Origin: an uncultured Bacilli bacterium
GTDB lineage: Bacteria; Bacillota_I; Bacilli_A; RF39; UBA660
DNA length: 64,000 nucleotides
NCBI GenBank assembly: GCA_934098735.1
Contig: CAKOOS010000005.1
Span: 1 to 64,000, forward strand
Direction: 5' to 3'
Shown: positions 1 to 8,144 of the stretch, in pieces
Layout of the letters: each line of letters begins with the position of its first letter
Position numbering within the stretch: position 1 is the first letter of the stretch
Made by a program: the position numbers and the translations under genes
Notes under the pieces: generated by a model
What the model saw: the letters and a program-made list of their open reading frames with translations, nothing else
The model's database searches: none
What the model was told of the DNA's origin: nothing

Positions 1-23
1 CTTTAAAGTTTAATTCCTGTAAA

Positions 24-227
24 TCAACTAGTTCTGATAGTTTTTATTCGTTGTGTAGAATAACAGTATCTCCCATGTCCTGCATCTACAACTATTACTT
101 TACCTTGTAAAGGTAAATCAGCTTTAACAGAAAGAACAGAAAATAATGTGCTAAACAAAAAAAATAATAACATAATTTTAATATAATATCTTTTCATATT
201 AAATTTTATGTTATTAAAAATATTCAA
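24..227 (-). pseudogene. cwlD: cwlD-type N-acetylmuramoyl-L-alanine amidase, broken after the first motif
   Basis: The 67-residue frame has a hydrophobic N-terminal segment (about residues 14-36) and then LPLQGKVIVVDAGHG (residues 38-52), which matches the start of Amidase_3 cell-wall amidases, including the first zinc-binding His (51). The expected continuation (a Gly/Asp-rich stretch, then the catalytic Glu) is absent: the frame runs on for 15 unrelated residues and stops. Right after the breakpoint another frame reads GDTVIL, which resembles the later GxxVxLTR strand of the family, so an internal deletion with frameshift is a plausible cause. Position downstream of rplM-rpsI is the Bacillus position of cwlD, which makes spore cortex muramic lactam. 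The start is a TTG at 227 or ATG at 197; neither has a clear ribosome site. Only 23 bases remain before the window edge, so the rest of the gene cannot be checked. Confidence 0.55.
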
Positions 228-233
228 TGATGT

Positions 234-1073
234 TTATATTTCATCATACTCATCAAGAAAGGATTTATATACACCATCTTTTTTTGTGCCAAGGACACAA
301 TTTAAATTAATATTATCTAAAGCTTTAAAAATATTATAATCAATATCTTTGTTTTTCTTTCTAAGTTCATTTATTAGTTTTTTCATTTCACGTCTTTTAC
401 TTGTTCCATCATCAGTTATTGAACAATTTTCAGTAAACCTACACGCACAATTAATAAAAGTTAGTTTATTATAATCTCGCCATGCTATAACTGATGATTC
501 TTTAACTAAATACAAAGGTCTAATTAATTCTAAACCTTCATAGTTATCACTATGCAATTTAGGCATCATTGTTTTTATTTCTGATCCATAAAACATAGAT
601 AAAAGAGTAGTCTCTATAACGTCATCAAAATGATGACCTAAAGCTATCTTATTACAACCGAGTTCTTTAGCTTTATTATATAAGTATCCTCGTCTCATTC
701 TGGCACATAAATAGCAAGATACTTTATTATCTATTGCTGCTACTGTATCAAAAATATTACTTTCAAACATTTCAATTGGGACATTTAATCTTTCAGAATT
801 TTTTATTATCAAATCCCTATTGAATTCATTATATCCAGGATTCATTACGACAAAGTGAGCATCAAAATTAAATTTACCATGACGTTTCAACTCTTGAATA
901 CATTTTGCAAGTAAAAATGAATCTTTTCCACCAGAAATGCAAACCATAATTTTATCGTTTTCTTTAATTAGTTCATATTCTTGAATACCTTTAACAAACT
1001 TACTCCATATTTCTTTTCTAAATTTTTTTATTATACTTCTTTCAATTTCTTTATATTCTTCCATTTTCTTCAT
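234..1073 (-). CDS. PP-loop ATPase of the TtcA family (tRNA thiolation type)
   Basis: The protein has an ATP pyrophosphatase loop SGGKDS (about residues 47-52), a CYLC pair (C120/C123) followed by basic residues, GHHFDDVIET, and a second Cys cluster (CAC...C, about 209-217). This is the TtcA/TilS superfamily; the Cys pairs fit an iron-sulfur-dependent thiolase such as TtcA, which makes 2-thiocytidine-32 in tRNA. TtcA itself is best known from Proteobacteria, so the exact target here is inferred. The ATG at 1073 is preferred over an in-frame ATG at 1097, because AAGAGG lies 6 bases before it. It overlaps the end of the upstream methyltransferase by 23 bases, so the two are probably co-translated. 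About 279 residues. Confidence 0.8.
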   Translation of the reverse strand: MKKMEEYKEIERSIIKKFRKEIWSKFVKGIQEYELIKENDKIMVCISGGKDSFLLAKCIQELKRHGKFNFDAHFVVMNPGYNEFNRDLIIKNSERLNVPIEMFESNIFDTVAAIDNKVSCYLCARMRRGYLYNKAKELGCNKIALGHHFDDVIETTLLSMFYGSEIKTMMPKLHSDNYEGLELIRPLYLVKESSVIAWRDYNKLTFINCACRFTENCSITDDGTSKRREMKKLINELRKKNKDIDYNIFKALDNINLNCVLGTKKDGVYKSFLDEYDEI

Positions 1074-1941
1074 TACTAACCTCTTGCCATCTTCCATATA
1101 TCCCCGCTGGTAATACTAAATTATTATTTACAATTGGTAATCCAACTTCTCCAGCATCTACTATACCACCATATTTTTTTTCTAAAGTTATTTTTAAAAT
1201 ATTATAAAGAACCGTACTTGATATACCAGTTGTATATGCATTTATCAAAAAAAATAACGGTTTATCACTTAATAGTTGAACACATTTTTTAATAAGTAAA
1301 TCTAAATTTTGTTCAAGTTTCCAAACTTCGCCCTTTGGCCCACGACCATAACTTGGAGGATCCATTACTATAGCATCGTATTTATTGCCTCTTCTTATTT
1401 CTCTTTCAACAAATTTTAAACAATCATCAACTATATACCTAATATAATTATTACTTACACCACATAACTCAGCATTTTCTTTTGCCCATGCAACCATACC
1501 TTTTGATGAATCAACATGAACAACCATTGCTGCTCCAGCTTTACTACAAGCCATTGTGGCAGCTCCAGTATAAGCAAATAAATTTAAAACTTTTATGTTA
1601 CGTTTAGCATTTTTAATTTTTTGCATCATAAAATCCCAATTTGTAGCTTGTTCTGGAAATAATCCTGTATGTTTAAAATTTGTTGGGGATACTTTAAACT
1701 GCAAATCATTATATCTTACTGTCCAATAATCTGGCAATTTAGTATTAAAATTCCATTTACCACCACCATCACTATAGCGATGATAAAATCCATCAACTTT
1801 TTCCCATTTTTCATCTTGAATTGTTGGCCACATTGCTAAAGGTTCAGGCCTTCTCAACACAACGTTACCCCATTTTTCTAATTTTTCTCCACATCCAGCA
1901 TCCAAACATTTATAGTCTTGCCATTTATCACTTAAACGCAC
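1051..1941 (-). CDS. Class I SAM-dependent RNA methyltransferase (COG1092, RlmI/RlmK-like)
   Basis: A Rossmann methyltransferase with the SAM motif VLNLFAYTGAAT (residues 118-129) and the substrate motif DPPSYGRGP (194-202). The N-terminal part with WNFNTKLP and the QFKVSPTNFKHTGLFPEQ segment is typical of the RlmI/RlmK group, which methylates 23S rRNA, but it lacks a clear PUA domain at the N-terminus. Length (296) is shorter than E. coli RlmI (about 396), consistent with that loss. The start is GTG at 1941 behind GGTGATGTGAA. It sits next to rpsI in the slot where Bacillus has another methyltransferase-like gene (ybaJ), but the sequence family is different. The precise target is not known from sequence. 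Confidence 0.8.
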   Translation of the reverse strand: MRLSDKWQDYKCLDAGCGEKLEKWGNVVLRRPEPLAMWPTIQDEKWEKVDGFYHRYSDGGGKWNFNTKLPDYWTVRYNDLQFKVSPTNFKHTGLFPEQATNWDFMMQKIKNAKRNIKVLNLFAYTGAATMACSKAGAAMVVHVDSSKGMVAWAKENAELCGVSNNYIRYIVDDCLKFVEREIRRGNKYDAIVMDPPSYGRGPKGEVWKLEQNLDLLIKKCVQLLSDKPLFFLINAYTTGISSTVLYNILKITLEKKYGGIVDAGEVGLPIVNNNLVLPAGIYGRWQEVSNEENGRI

Positions 1942-2005
1942 TTCACATCACCGACAAAATTGTACTAAAATTATTTAAAATTGTCTATAAAAATTATAAA
2001 CAAAT

Positions 2006-2034
2006 AAAAAACCCATAGACATAATGTCCATGGG
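2006..2034 (-). terminator. Rho-independent terminator of rplM-rpsI
   Basis: An 11-bp stem (2012-2022 with 2024-2034, one G-T wobble) of CCCATGGACAT and its partner is followed on the minus strand by a T run. It lies just after the rpsI stop. Confidence 0.85.
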
Positions 2035-2040
2035 AAAATA

Positions 2041-2460
2041 CTATCTCTTAGAAAATTGTGGAGCACGACGAGCTTTTTTAAGACCATATTTCTTTCTTTC
2101 TTTAACTCTTGGATCTCTTGTAATAAATCCAGCATTTTTAAGAATATGTCTATAACTATCTTCTCTTGTTTGATCAGTGTTTGCATCAAATGCAAGTAAT
2201 GCTCTAGTAATAGCTAAACGGATAGCTCCAGTTTGACCTGAAAATCCACCACCATTTACTTTAACATCGATATCAAATCTATTTTCGTTGCCAGTAGCTA
2301 CTAATGGTTGTTTTAAATCCATAACTAGTGTTGCATAAGGCATATATTCGTCAACATTTACACCGTTAACTACAATATTACCAGTTCCACCAACTAATCT
2401 TACTTGAGCTATACTTCTTTTTCTTCTACCAGTTGCTGTCCATTCTTGTTTCTTACTCAT
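2041..2460 (-). CDS. rpsI: 30S ribosomal protein uS9
   Basis: Full-length S9 (139 residues; typical about 130). The N-terminus TATGRRKRSIAQVRL, the central GGGFSGQTGAIRLAITRAL, and the C-terminal RDPRVKERKKYGLKKARRAPQFSKR with its tRNA-contacting basic tail are all present. The start ATG at 2460 has AGGAGG 4 bases upstream. It follows rplM by 8 bases, the nearly universal rplM-rpsI pair, and ends at a strong terminator. Confidence 0.97.
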   Translation of the reverse strand: MSKKQEWTATGRRKRSIAQVRLVGGTGNIVVNGVNVDEYMPYATLVMDLKQPLVATGNENRFDIDVKVNGGGFSGQTGAIRLAITRALLAFDANTDQTREDSYRHILKNAGFITRDPRVKERKKYGLKKARRAPQFSKR

Positions 2461-2468
2461 AATTCCTC

Positions 2469-2900
2469 CTAATCAATTTCCATAATTTCAGGCTTTTGAG
2501 CCGCATGTTTATGGTCTGCATCACGATAAACAAATAATTTTTTACCCATAGCTCTTCCTAAACGATTATGAGGAAGCATTCCTTTAACAGCTCTTTCAAG
2601 CATTTCTTCAGGATAATTGTTTATCATTTCTTTTGCAGTTCTTTCTCTTAATCCTCCTGGATATCCACTATGATTATAATATTTCTTATCTTCTAGTTTA
2701 TTTCCAGTAAGCACAACTTTATCAGCGTTTGTAATAATTACATAATCACCACAATCAACATAAGGAGTATAAGTAACTTTATGTTTTCCTCTTAAAATAT
2801 GTGCAGCTTTAGTTGCAACACGACCTAAAGTTTTACCTTCAGCATCAATTACATACCATTTTCTTTCGATATTTTCTTTTTTTTGCATAAATGATTTCAT
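2469..2900 (-). CDS. rplM: 50S ribosomal protein uL13
   Basis: 143 residues, normal length for L13. Recognised by WYVIDAEGKTLGRVATKAAHILRGKHK, the central GDYVIITNADKVVLTGNK, and the C-terminal MLPHNRLGRAMGKKLFVY. An early ribosome-assembly protein that binds 23S rRNA. It has its own promoter (2979-3007) and a structured leader, so rplM-rpsI can be made separately from the upstream truA operon. SD AAAGGAA precedes the ATG. Confidence 0.97.
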   Translation of the reverse strand: MKSFMQKKENIERKWYVIDAEGKTLGRVATKAAHILRGKHKVTYTPYVDCGDYVIITNADKVVLTGNKLEDKKYYNHSGYPGGLRERTAKEMINNYPEEMLERAVKGMLPHNRLGRAMGKKLFVYRDADHKHAAQKPEIMEID

Positions 2901-2972
2901 AAATAATTCCTTTCACCACGTTTTTGTTTAATTTTCCCACGACTAAACAAAAGACATGAATAAAATGTACCG
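2901..2972 (-). promoter_or_regulatory. rplM 5' leader, probable L13-binding leader
   Basis: The roughly 72-nt leader between the predicted transcription start and rplM contains a perfect 8-bp hairpin (2944-2951 TTTGTTTA with 2923-2930 TAAACAAA) whose loop holds GTCGTGGGA, followed by AACGTGGTGAAAGG next to the ribosome site. Bacilli carry a conserved L13 leader at this place that mediates autoregulation. The match here is by position and general shape, not by a covariance search. Confidence 0.5.
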
Positions 2973-2978
2973 ATTAAA

Positions 2979-3007
2979 ATTATATGAAAAAAAGTCAAAA
3001 AAGTCAA
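2979..3007 (-). promoter_or_regulatory. Sigma-A promoter for rplM-rpsI
   Basis: TTGACT (3002-3007) and TATAAT (2979-2984) are separated by exactly 17 bases on the minus strand. The -35 box overlaps the truA stop codon (TGA, 3004-3006). Confidence 0.8.
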
Positions 3008-3753
3008 ATATTTTTAGTAAATTTATCCTTTTTTTCATAATTTATTTTTTTTAAATATAAACCATCTGCTGGAGCAACACTTAAACTTTTAAATTCATCT
3101 GTTTTTTCTAGCATTTCTCTAATAACGTCTTTTGATATTTTATCTTTACCAACATCAACTAATGCTCCGACCAAGTGCCTAACCATATATCGGTAAAATC
3201 CTTTACCTACAAAAGTTATTTTTATTAAATCTCTTCTTTTTTTAAAAGAAATAGAATAGATAGTTGATATATAATCATCTCTATAACCGCTTACAAAGTT
3301 TCTAAAATCATGTGTTCCAATAAACAATTTGGAAGCATCTTTCATTTTATTATAATTTAATTTTCTTTTAATTTGATAATAATACCCTTCATACTTTTCT
3401 TTATGTTTTCCATTATTAATAAGATAATAATATGTTTTATTTTTAACTGAATACCTAGCATGAAATGAATCAGTAACAAGATGGCATTTTTTAATTTTTA
3501 TATCATTATTTAAAAGTGTATTAATGTTTTTAATATCTCTTTTAGTAATAATATCTTCATAATCAAAATGAGCACACTGACCAAGTGCATGTACACCAGC
3601 ATCAGTTCTTCCACTTCCTTTTATTAAAATATTTTTAGAAAAATATAAACTTAAATTATTTTCTAATAAACTTTGAACATTTTTAACGTCTTTTTGTCTT
3701 TGAAAACCATGAAACTTTGTTCCATCATAACTAAATTCAATTAAATATCTCAT
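3004..3753 (-). CDS. truA: tRNA pseudouridine(38-40) synthase TruA
   Basis: 249 residues, usual length. The catalytic Asp is D51 in GSGRTDAGVHALGQ; other family marks are YDGTKFHGFQRQ near the N-terminus, FHARYSVKNKTYYY, and the C-terminal GKGFYRYMVRHLVGALVDVG. It modifies uridines 38-40 in the anticodon arm. The ATG overlaps the stop of the EcfA2-like gene by 4 bases, so it depends on that gene for translation coupling. Its TGA stop lies inside the -35 box of the rplM promoter. Confidence 0.96.
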   Translation of the reverse strand: MRYLIEFSYDGTKFHGFQRQKDVKNVQSLLENNLSLYFSKNILIKGSGRTDAGVHALGQCAHFDYEDIITKRDIKNINTLLNNDIKIKKCHLVTDSFHARYSVKNKTYYYLINNGKHKEKYEGYYYQIKRKLNYNKMKDASKLFIGTHDFRNFVSGYRDDYISTIYSISFKKRRDLIKITFVGKGFYRYMVRHLVGALVDVGKDKISKDVIREMLEKTDEFKSLSVAPADGLYLKKINYEKKDKFTKNI

Positions 3754-4301
3754 GATTTAATCCTATAAACAGCTTTCAATAATTCATCAAATTCTTTATA
3801 ATGATTTACTTTTACATTTTTGCTAAATGATATATCAACAAATTTTACAACCATAGGTAAATCAATAAATTCTTCTAATTTCTTATCATAAATATCATTT
3901 GTTTCATAAATAATTTCATCTTCATTAAAAACATATATGTTATCAACTAAACCAAAAAACATTTCAGCATTTTTATCAATTATTATAATTTTACGATCAT
4001 ATTCAGTAATTTTTCTAAATAATATCTTAAAAAACTCAATATCTTTTTTTAAAAGGCCCTTAGAAAAATTATTTAGTATTATAACCTTATCATGCAATTT
4101 ACTAGCCAGTAAAACTTTTTGATAATCTCTATATGATAACTCATCTATGTAAAGATTTAAGTAAGAATCATTTAACCCAACCATTTTCAAAGAAGCGGAT
4201 GCTTTATTATTTAACATATCTTTAACTAATTTATGGGAAATATCTTCTGATACATTTTTAACTACACCAATAATTGTTCCATTTAATTTCTCTAATTCCA
4301 T
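3750..4301 (-). CDS. Degenerate EcfA2-like ABC ATPase without Walker A/B motifs
   Basis: 183 residues against about 285 for EcfA. The order of landmarks still follows an ECF-transporter ATPase: GTIIGVVKNVSEDISH where the Walker A GxxGSGKST would be; VGLNDSYLNLYIDELSYRDYQKVLLAS where VGL...ELSGGQ(M/K)RRVAIAG lies; KVIILNNFSKGL in place of the Walker B LDEPTAGLD; KIIIIDKN for the switch-His strand; VDNIYVFNEDEIIYE for ADRI.VM..G.I...; and a C-terminal LPMVVKF...EFDELLKAV like the EcfA2 tail. All nucleotide-contacting residues are replaced, so it cannot be a normal ATPase. It overlaps truA (4 bp) and the EcfA1-like gene (10 bp). In Bacilli ecfA1-ecfA2-ecfT precede truA. Function unknown; the homology call is by eye. 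Confidence 0.65.
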   Translation of the reverse strand: MELEKLNGTIIGVVKNVSEDISHKLVKDMLNNKASASLKMVGLNDSYLNLYIDELSYRDYQKVLLASKLHDKVIILNNFSKGLLKKDIEFFKILFRKITEYDRKIIIIDKNAEMFFGLVDNIYVFNEDEIIYETNDIYDKKLEEFIDLPMVVKFVDISFSKNVKVNHYKEFDELLKAVYRIKS

Positions 4302-4774
4302 AACACATTCACCATTTCATCTATATCATAATACACTTTTTTTAAAATATCATAATAGTTTAATTGAATAGATAAATCAACCGAAAATGGTAAACCATAC
4401 CCTAATTTTTTTAAAATTTTTTCATTTTTTAAAACTATCTCTTTTGTATCTTCTAATATAAGTTTATTTTCATCAAATACCATAATTCTATCACTAAATA
4501 AACTATCTTCAATATTGGTTGTAATATTTATAAACGTTATTCCTTGTTTATGAAGTTGTTTTAATAAAGCTACTTTTTCTTTATTTCTTAAATTATAAAA
4601 GCTTTCACAAAATACCACCTGTTTATTTGGACAAAATTCCAAACTTTTCAAAAGTTCTTCAAAAGATGACTTAGAATCAAATATTCGATAAGAACTAAAC
4701 ATTCTTAAAAAATTTTTATCAGCATTATTTGCAAGCACAGTATAATTACAATTTTCATCAAACTTCATATTCAA
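4292..4774 (-). CDS. Degenerate EcfA1-like ABC ATPase remnant
   Basis: 160 residues. NYTVLANNADKNFLRMF sits where an EcfA Walker A would be, then the whole Q-loop/LSGGQ region is missing, QVVFCESFYNLRNKEKVALLKQLHKQGITFINITTNIEDSLFSDRIMVFDENKLIL follows the Walker B/D-loop/switch part of EcfA1 in order, and GYGLPFSVDLSIQL resembles the EcfA1 C-terminal GLDVPFSVxLxxxL. Lys, Ser/Thr, Asp and Glu of the ATPase site are gone. It starts at TTG 4774 (GAAGG 8 bases upstream) or ATG 4768, inside the end of nrdG. Continuous open frames and tight overlaps argue that it is still expressed. No ecfT is present nearby. Confidence 0.6.
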   Translation of the reverse strand: MNMKFDENCNYTVLANNADKNFLRMFSSYRIFDSKSSFEELLKSLEFCPNKQVVFCESFYNLRNKEKVALLKQLHKQGITFINITTNIEDSLFSDRIMVFDENKLILEDTKEIVLKNEKILKKLGYGLPFSVDLSIQLNYYDILKKVYYDIDEMVNVLWN

Positions 4775-5255
4775 TAACTTTGCCTTCTTTCAAACTTTTT
4801 TTTACATCTATAATTCTTTGATTTGTACTACCTCTAAATTTACAATTTAAACTTTTTTTATCTAATACAAACTTACCATCGACTAGAACATCAATATCCT
4901 TTAACAGTTCCTTTTTAGCATCATTTAAAGAATTTAAAGCCTCAAAAGTATAACCAGTATATGCCCAAACATTTAAAGAAAGACTATGTGCATATTTAGA
5001 TATTTTTAAAGCAGCCTCTGGTTGAAAAAAAGGATCGCCTCCAGATAACGTTATTCCATCTTGATATTTTAATTCTTTAATTTCTTTAAGTATATTATCT
5101 ATATTTACAGAAAAGCCCCCATTTAAATCATGTGTTTCTGGATTGTGACACCCAACACAATTATGTAAACAACCTTGAAACCAGATAACCGTTCTAATAC
5201 CTTTTCCATCAATAAAGCTATCTGGTTGCATGCTAGCTGCTAATCTAACTTCCAC
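4758..5255 (-). CDS. nrdG: Anaerobic ribonucleotide reductase activating enzyme (radical SAM)
   Basis: The radical-SAM cluster motif is CLHNCVGC (CxxxCxxC) within FQGCLHNCVGCHNPETHD; FIDGKGIRTVIWFQG and LSGGDPFFQPEAA are the NrdG hallmarks. It installs the glycyl radical on NrdD; nrdD is not in the window. The GTG at 5255 has GAGTG 6 bases upstream and is preferred over GTG 5264; either overlaps the whiA stop. About 165 residues, normal. In other Bacilli this operon slot before the ecf genes holds rplQ, so nrdG is a newcomer here. Confidence 0.9.
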   Translation of the reverse strand: MEVRLAASMQPDSFIDGKGIRTVIWFQGCLHNCVGCHNPETHDLNGGFSVNIDNILKEIKELKYQDGITLSGGDPFFQPEAALKISKYAHSLSLNVWAYTGYTFEALNSLNDAKKELLKDIDVLVDGKFVLDKKSLNCKFRGSTNQRIIDVKKSLKEGKVIEYEV

Positions 5256-6171
5256 TACTATCACTCTTTTCTTTATGTCTTTTTACCAAATTTGCTACTT
5301 TTATAAAATGATGATTTACACCAGATTTCCCAATTTTATAGCCATATTCCATCGTAACAATATCAGCAAGCTCCTGCAAACTTACTTCTGGATATTTTTC
5401 ACGAGCCTCCATAACTATTTGAACCTTTTCATCAAGTAAATCCCATAAATTATTTTCTCTTAAATAATTTATATTTTTAAGTTGTAATTGACCAGTCTTA
5501 AAACTTTTTTCTTGATTAGCAATTTCACAATTATTTAGTCTATTTACCATATTTTTATGATCTTTGTAAATTCTAATATCTTCAAAATAAAATAAAGAAT
5601 TAATTGCTTTAAATCGTTTAATTAAATCACTAATACATTCACTCATTTTAATATAAACAATATTTTTATAGCCTCTTTTAATAATTTTAGCTTTCAAATT
5701 AAATTCATTTAATATATTTAAAATTTGTTTAGCAAGTATATCCTTAGTAATAATAAACTCCAAATGATAACCACTTGTACTAGGATTAGTAACATTTCCA
5801 ACAGCTAAAAAAGCACCTTGTAAAAATGCAATTTTCTCTTCTTCACTAACAAGTTCATCTAATTTATAACTTCTCCCTAAATTAATATTTTTCTTTATAA
5901 AATCTACTTTATCTTTAATAGAAATTATATATATTTGCTTTACTTTAAATCTTTTTTGAATTCTTATCACTATACTTGGATTTACATTAAAGGTTTGTTT
6001 TATTTCTTTATAAACTCTTCTAGCAATACTTGCATTTTCTAAAGTTAAAACTATTTCATCATTACTAAATTTTGCTATACAATTCATAAATGCTTCAAGC
6101 TCATATCGTGCTTCAAGTAAATTAAAATCATTTTTTGAAATTTCTTCTTTTAACATTGTTGTAAAAGTCAT
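5245..6171 (-). CDS. whiA: DNA-binding protein WhiA
   Basis: 308 residues, normal length. The N-terminal half is the degenerate LAGLIDADG homing-endonuclease fold (ELEAFMNCIAKFSND..., LGRSYKLDELVSEEEKIAFLQGAFLAVGNVTNPSTSGYHLEF), the C-terminal half the helix-turn-helix (REKYPEVSLQELADIV...GKSGVNHHFIKVANLV). WhiA influences cell division and chromosome segregation in Bacillus. Its ATG overlaps the yvcK stop (TAATG), the usual yvcK-whiA pair. Confidence 0.95.
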   Translation of the reverse strand: MTFTTMLKEEISKNDFNLLEARYELEAFMNCIAKFSNDEIVLTLENASIARRVYKEIKQTFNVNPSIVIRIQKRFKVKQIYIISIKDKVDFIKKNINLGRSYKLDELVSEEEKIAFLQGAFLAVGNVTNPSTSGYHLEFIITKDILAKQILNILNEFNLKAKIIKRGYKNIVYIKMSECISDLIKRFKAINSLFYFEDIRIYKDHKNMVNRLNNCEIANQEKSFKTGQLQLKNINYLRENNLWDLLDEKVQIVMEAREKYPEVSLQELADIVTMEYGYKIGKSGVNHHFIKVANLVKRHKEKSDSSGS

Positions 6172-7124
6172 TATTTACGTCCATCCATTAAGTAAGAAAA
6201 TATTAAATATCCAGTCTTAAGAGCATCATGTCTATACACTCCATCTTCAATTGTAAACAACTTATCAGAAATAACATATATATTATCATTATCAAGTTCA
6301 TGCATATCTAAAAGAACTGGATCTTTTTGCTCTTCATTAGAGTATTTACTTGCTAATTTACTACTCATAATAGCATTATTAGCTATGACAACATCTAATT
6401 TATTTTTTCCTAAGTATTTTTCTAAATAATCTAAATGATCTTTAACAGTAAAGCCATCTGTTTCTCCAGGTTGAGTAAATAAATTACAAACATATACTTT
6501 TTCCCCTTTAGATTTATTTATTATATCAACTAGATCCTTATCAATTAAATGGGGTATTATACTTGTAAGTAAACTTCCAGAAGAAAAAATAATTAAATCT
6601 GCCTCATTTACAGCCTTTATAACTTTGGGATTTATATTTATTTTTTTATCATATTTAACTTCTACAATTTTTTTAGCACATTTAGTAAGTTGTTCTTCTC
6701 CCCTAATTTCTTTTCCATCATTTGTAACGCCAATTAAATTTACATTGTCTTCCGTCAAAGGTATAACAGTACCTTTAACATCTAGTATTTTTTCCATAAC
6801 TGGCAAAGCACTAGCAAAATTTCCTTTTAAATCTAAAAGAGCCGTTAAAAGTAAATTTTTAACAGAATGAATTCCTAAACTTTTGGATTTAGTAAAACGA
6901 TAATTCATTAAATCAATAACATCTTGATTTGTATCTGCCATACTAAGCATAACCTTAGAAATATCTCCAACAGCAGGAATATTTAGTTCTCTTCTAAGTA
7001 TTCCTGTACTTTTTCCATTATCAGCAACTGATACAACTGCTGTAATATCAACAGGAAATAATTTTATACCCTTTAAAAGTTGTGAAAGACCACTTCCACC
7101 ACCAAAAATTACTATTTTTTTCAT
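6171..7124 (-). CDS. yvcK: YvcK/GlmR-family gluconeogenesis and morphogenesis factor
   Basis: 317 residues. VIFGGGSGLSQLLKGIK at the N-terminus and VVSVADNGKSTGILRRELNIPAVGDISKVML, followed by EQLTKCAKKI and VYVCNLFTQPGETDGFTV, identify the YvcK (GlmR) family, which binds UDP-GlcNAc and tunes cell-wall precursor synthesis. In most Firmicutes rapZ lies directly upstream (rapZ-yvcK-whiA); here upstream is yitT, so rapZ is absent from this place. Confidence 0.93.
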   Translation of the reverse strand: MKKIVIFGGGSGLSQLLKGIKLFPVDITAVVSVADNGKSTGILRRELNIPAVGDISKVMLSMADTNQDVIDLMNYRFTKSKSLGIHSVKNLLLTALLDLKGNFASALPVMEKILDVKGTVIPLTEDNVNLIGVTNDGKEIRGEEQLTKCAKKIVEVKYDKKININPKVIKAVNEADLIIFSSGSLLTSIIPHLIDKDLVDIINKSKGEKVYVCNLFTQPGETDGFTVKDHLDYLEKYLGKNKLDVVIANNAIMSSKLASKYSNEEQKDPVLLDMHELDNDNIYVISDKLFTIEDGVYRHDALKTGYLIFSYLMDGRK

Positions 7125-7171
7125 ATTTCATCACAAAACAAGTGTATCATAAATACTTTTAAAATGCAAAA

Positions 7172-8047
7172 TTACAAAAAGAATCTTTTAGAATTCTTTA
7201 CTCCTCCACTTACCTCAAAACATTTATCTGTAATAATAAAAGCATCAGGATCTATTTCTAGTATTTTTTGTTTTAATAAATAATAATCACTGTTATTTAC
7301 TACACACATAATTAAATAGCCGTTTTTTTGAGTATATCCACCTTTACTAGGAATAGTTGTAAAACCAGTATGAAATTCATCGATTATTAATTTTTTAATT
7401 TTACGCATTTTTTTTGTATAAATATAAAATAATTTACTATCAGATACTCCAAACATAATTTTATCAATAAAAAATGTTGAACAAGTTAAAATAATAAAAG
7501 AATAAACTCCTTTTGTAAAACCAAATACAATCATTCCTAAAATAATTATGACACTATTAGCCACTACCATAGATTTTGATTCCGATATTTTAGCATATTT
7601 ATTAATTATTTGCATAATTATATCTGATCCTCCAGTAGAAAAACCACTTCGATAAATAAGACCACTACTAACACCATATAAAATTACGGCAAAAAGTAAA
7701 ATTAAATAAAAGTCATCTGTTACTAAATAATTTGTTAAATATGTTGCAACTGGAAGAGATATAGTTACCATAAGGGGATACAATATAGAACCTAATATAT
7801 TTTTTTTAGTTACTTCAAAATCTAAAAAAATTGCCCCAATAAAAAGTAATAAAAAGTTAGTAACATAAATAAACACTTGAGAATTCCAACCAAGAAGTTT
7901 TTGAACAACAATTGCAATACCACTAAAACCAGAAACCACTAAATTATTCGGAGTCAAAAACAAATTAAAACATAAAGCATACAAAAATACTCCAAATACA
8001 AAAGAAATTCCATCAATTATAATATCTCGTGTATTATTATCTACCAT
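7172..8047 (-). CDS. YitT family membrane protein (DUF161/DUF2179)
   Basis: 291 residues: five to six hydrophobic segments in the first 200 residues, with the family motif GLIYRSGFSTGGSDIIMQII, then a cytosolic C-terminal DUF2179 domain (FTTIPSKGGYTQKNGYLIMCVVN...DPDAFIITDKCFEVSGGV). Function of the family is not established. The ATG at 8047 follows GGATGGAAG. Divergent from gerQ across about 100 bp. Confidence 0.9.
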   Translation of the reverse strand: MVDNNTRDIIIDGISFVFGVFLYALCFNLFLTPNNLVVSGFSGIAIVVQKLLGWNSQVFIYVTNFLLLFIGAIFLDFEVTKKNILGSILYPLMVTISLPVATYLTNYLVTDDFYLILLFAVILYGVSSGLIYRSGFSTGGSDIIMQIINKYAKISESKSMVVANSVIIILGMIVFGFTKGVYSFIILTCSTFFIDKIMFGVSDSKLFYIYTKKMRKIKKLIIDEFHTGFTTIPSKGGYTQKNGYLIMCVVNNSDYYLLKQKILEIDPDAFIITDKCFEVSGGVKNSKRFFL

Positions 8048-8144
8048 CTTACTTCCATCCTAATCTGCTTTAATTATAAAACATTAATAGTTTTTTGGCA
8101 ATTATTAATATTTATTTCATATATTGTTTTAGAGGTGATATTTT

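Noticed and set aside
234..1073. TilS (tRNA-Ile lysidine synthetase)
   Set aside because: The CxxC pairs and overall layout fit TtcA; TilS lacks these Cys residues.
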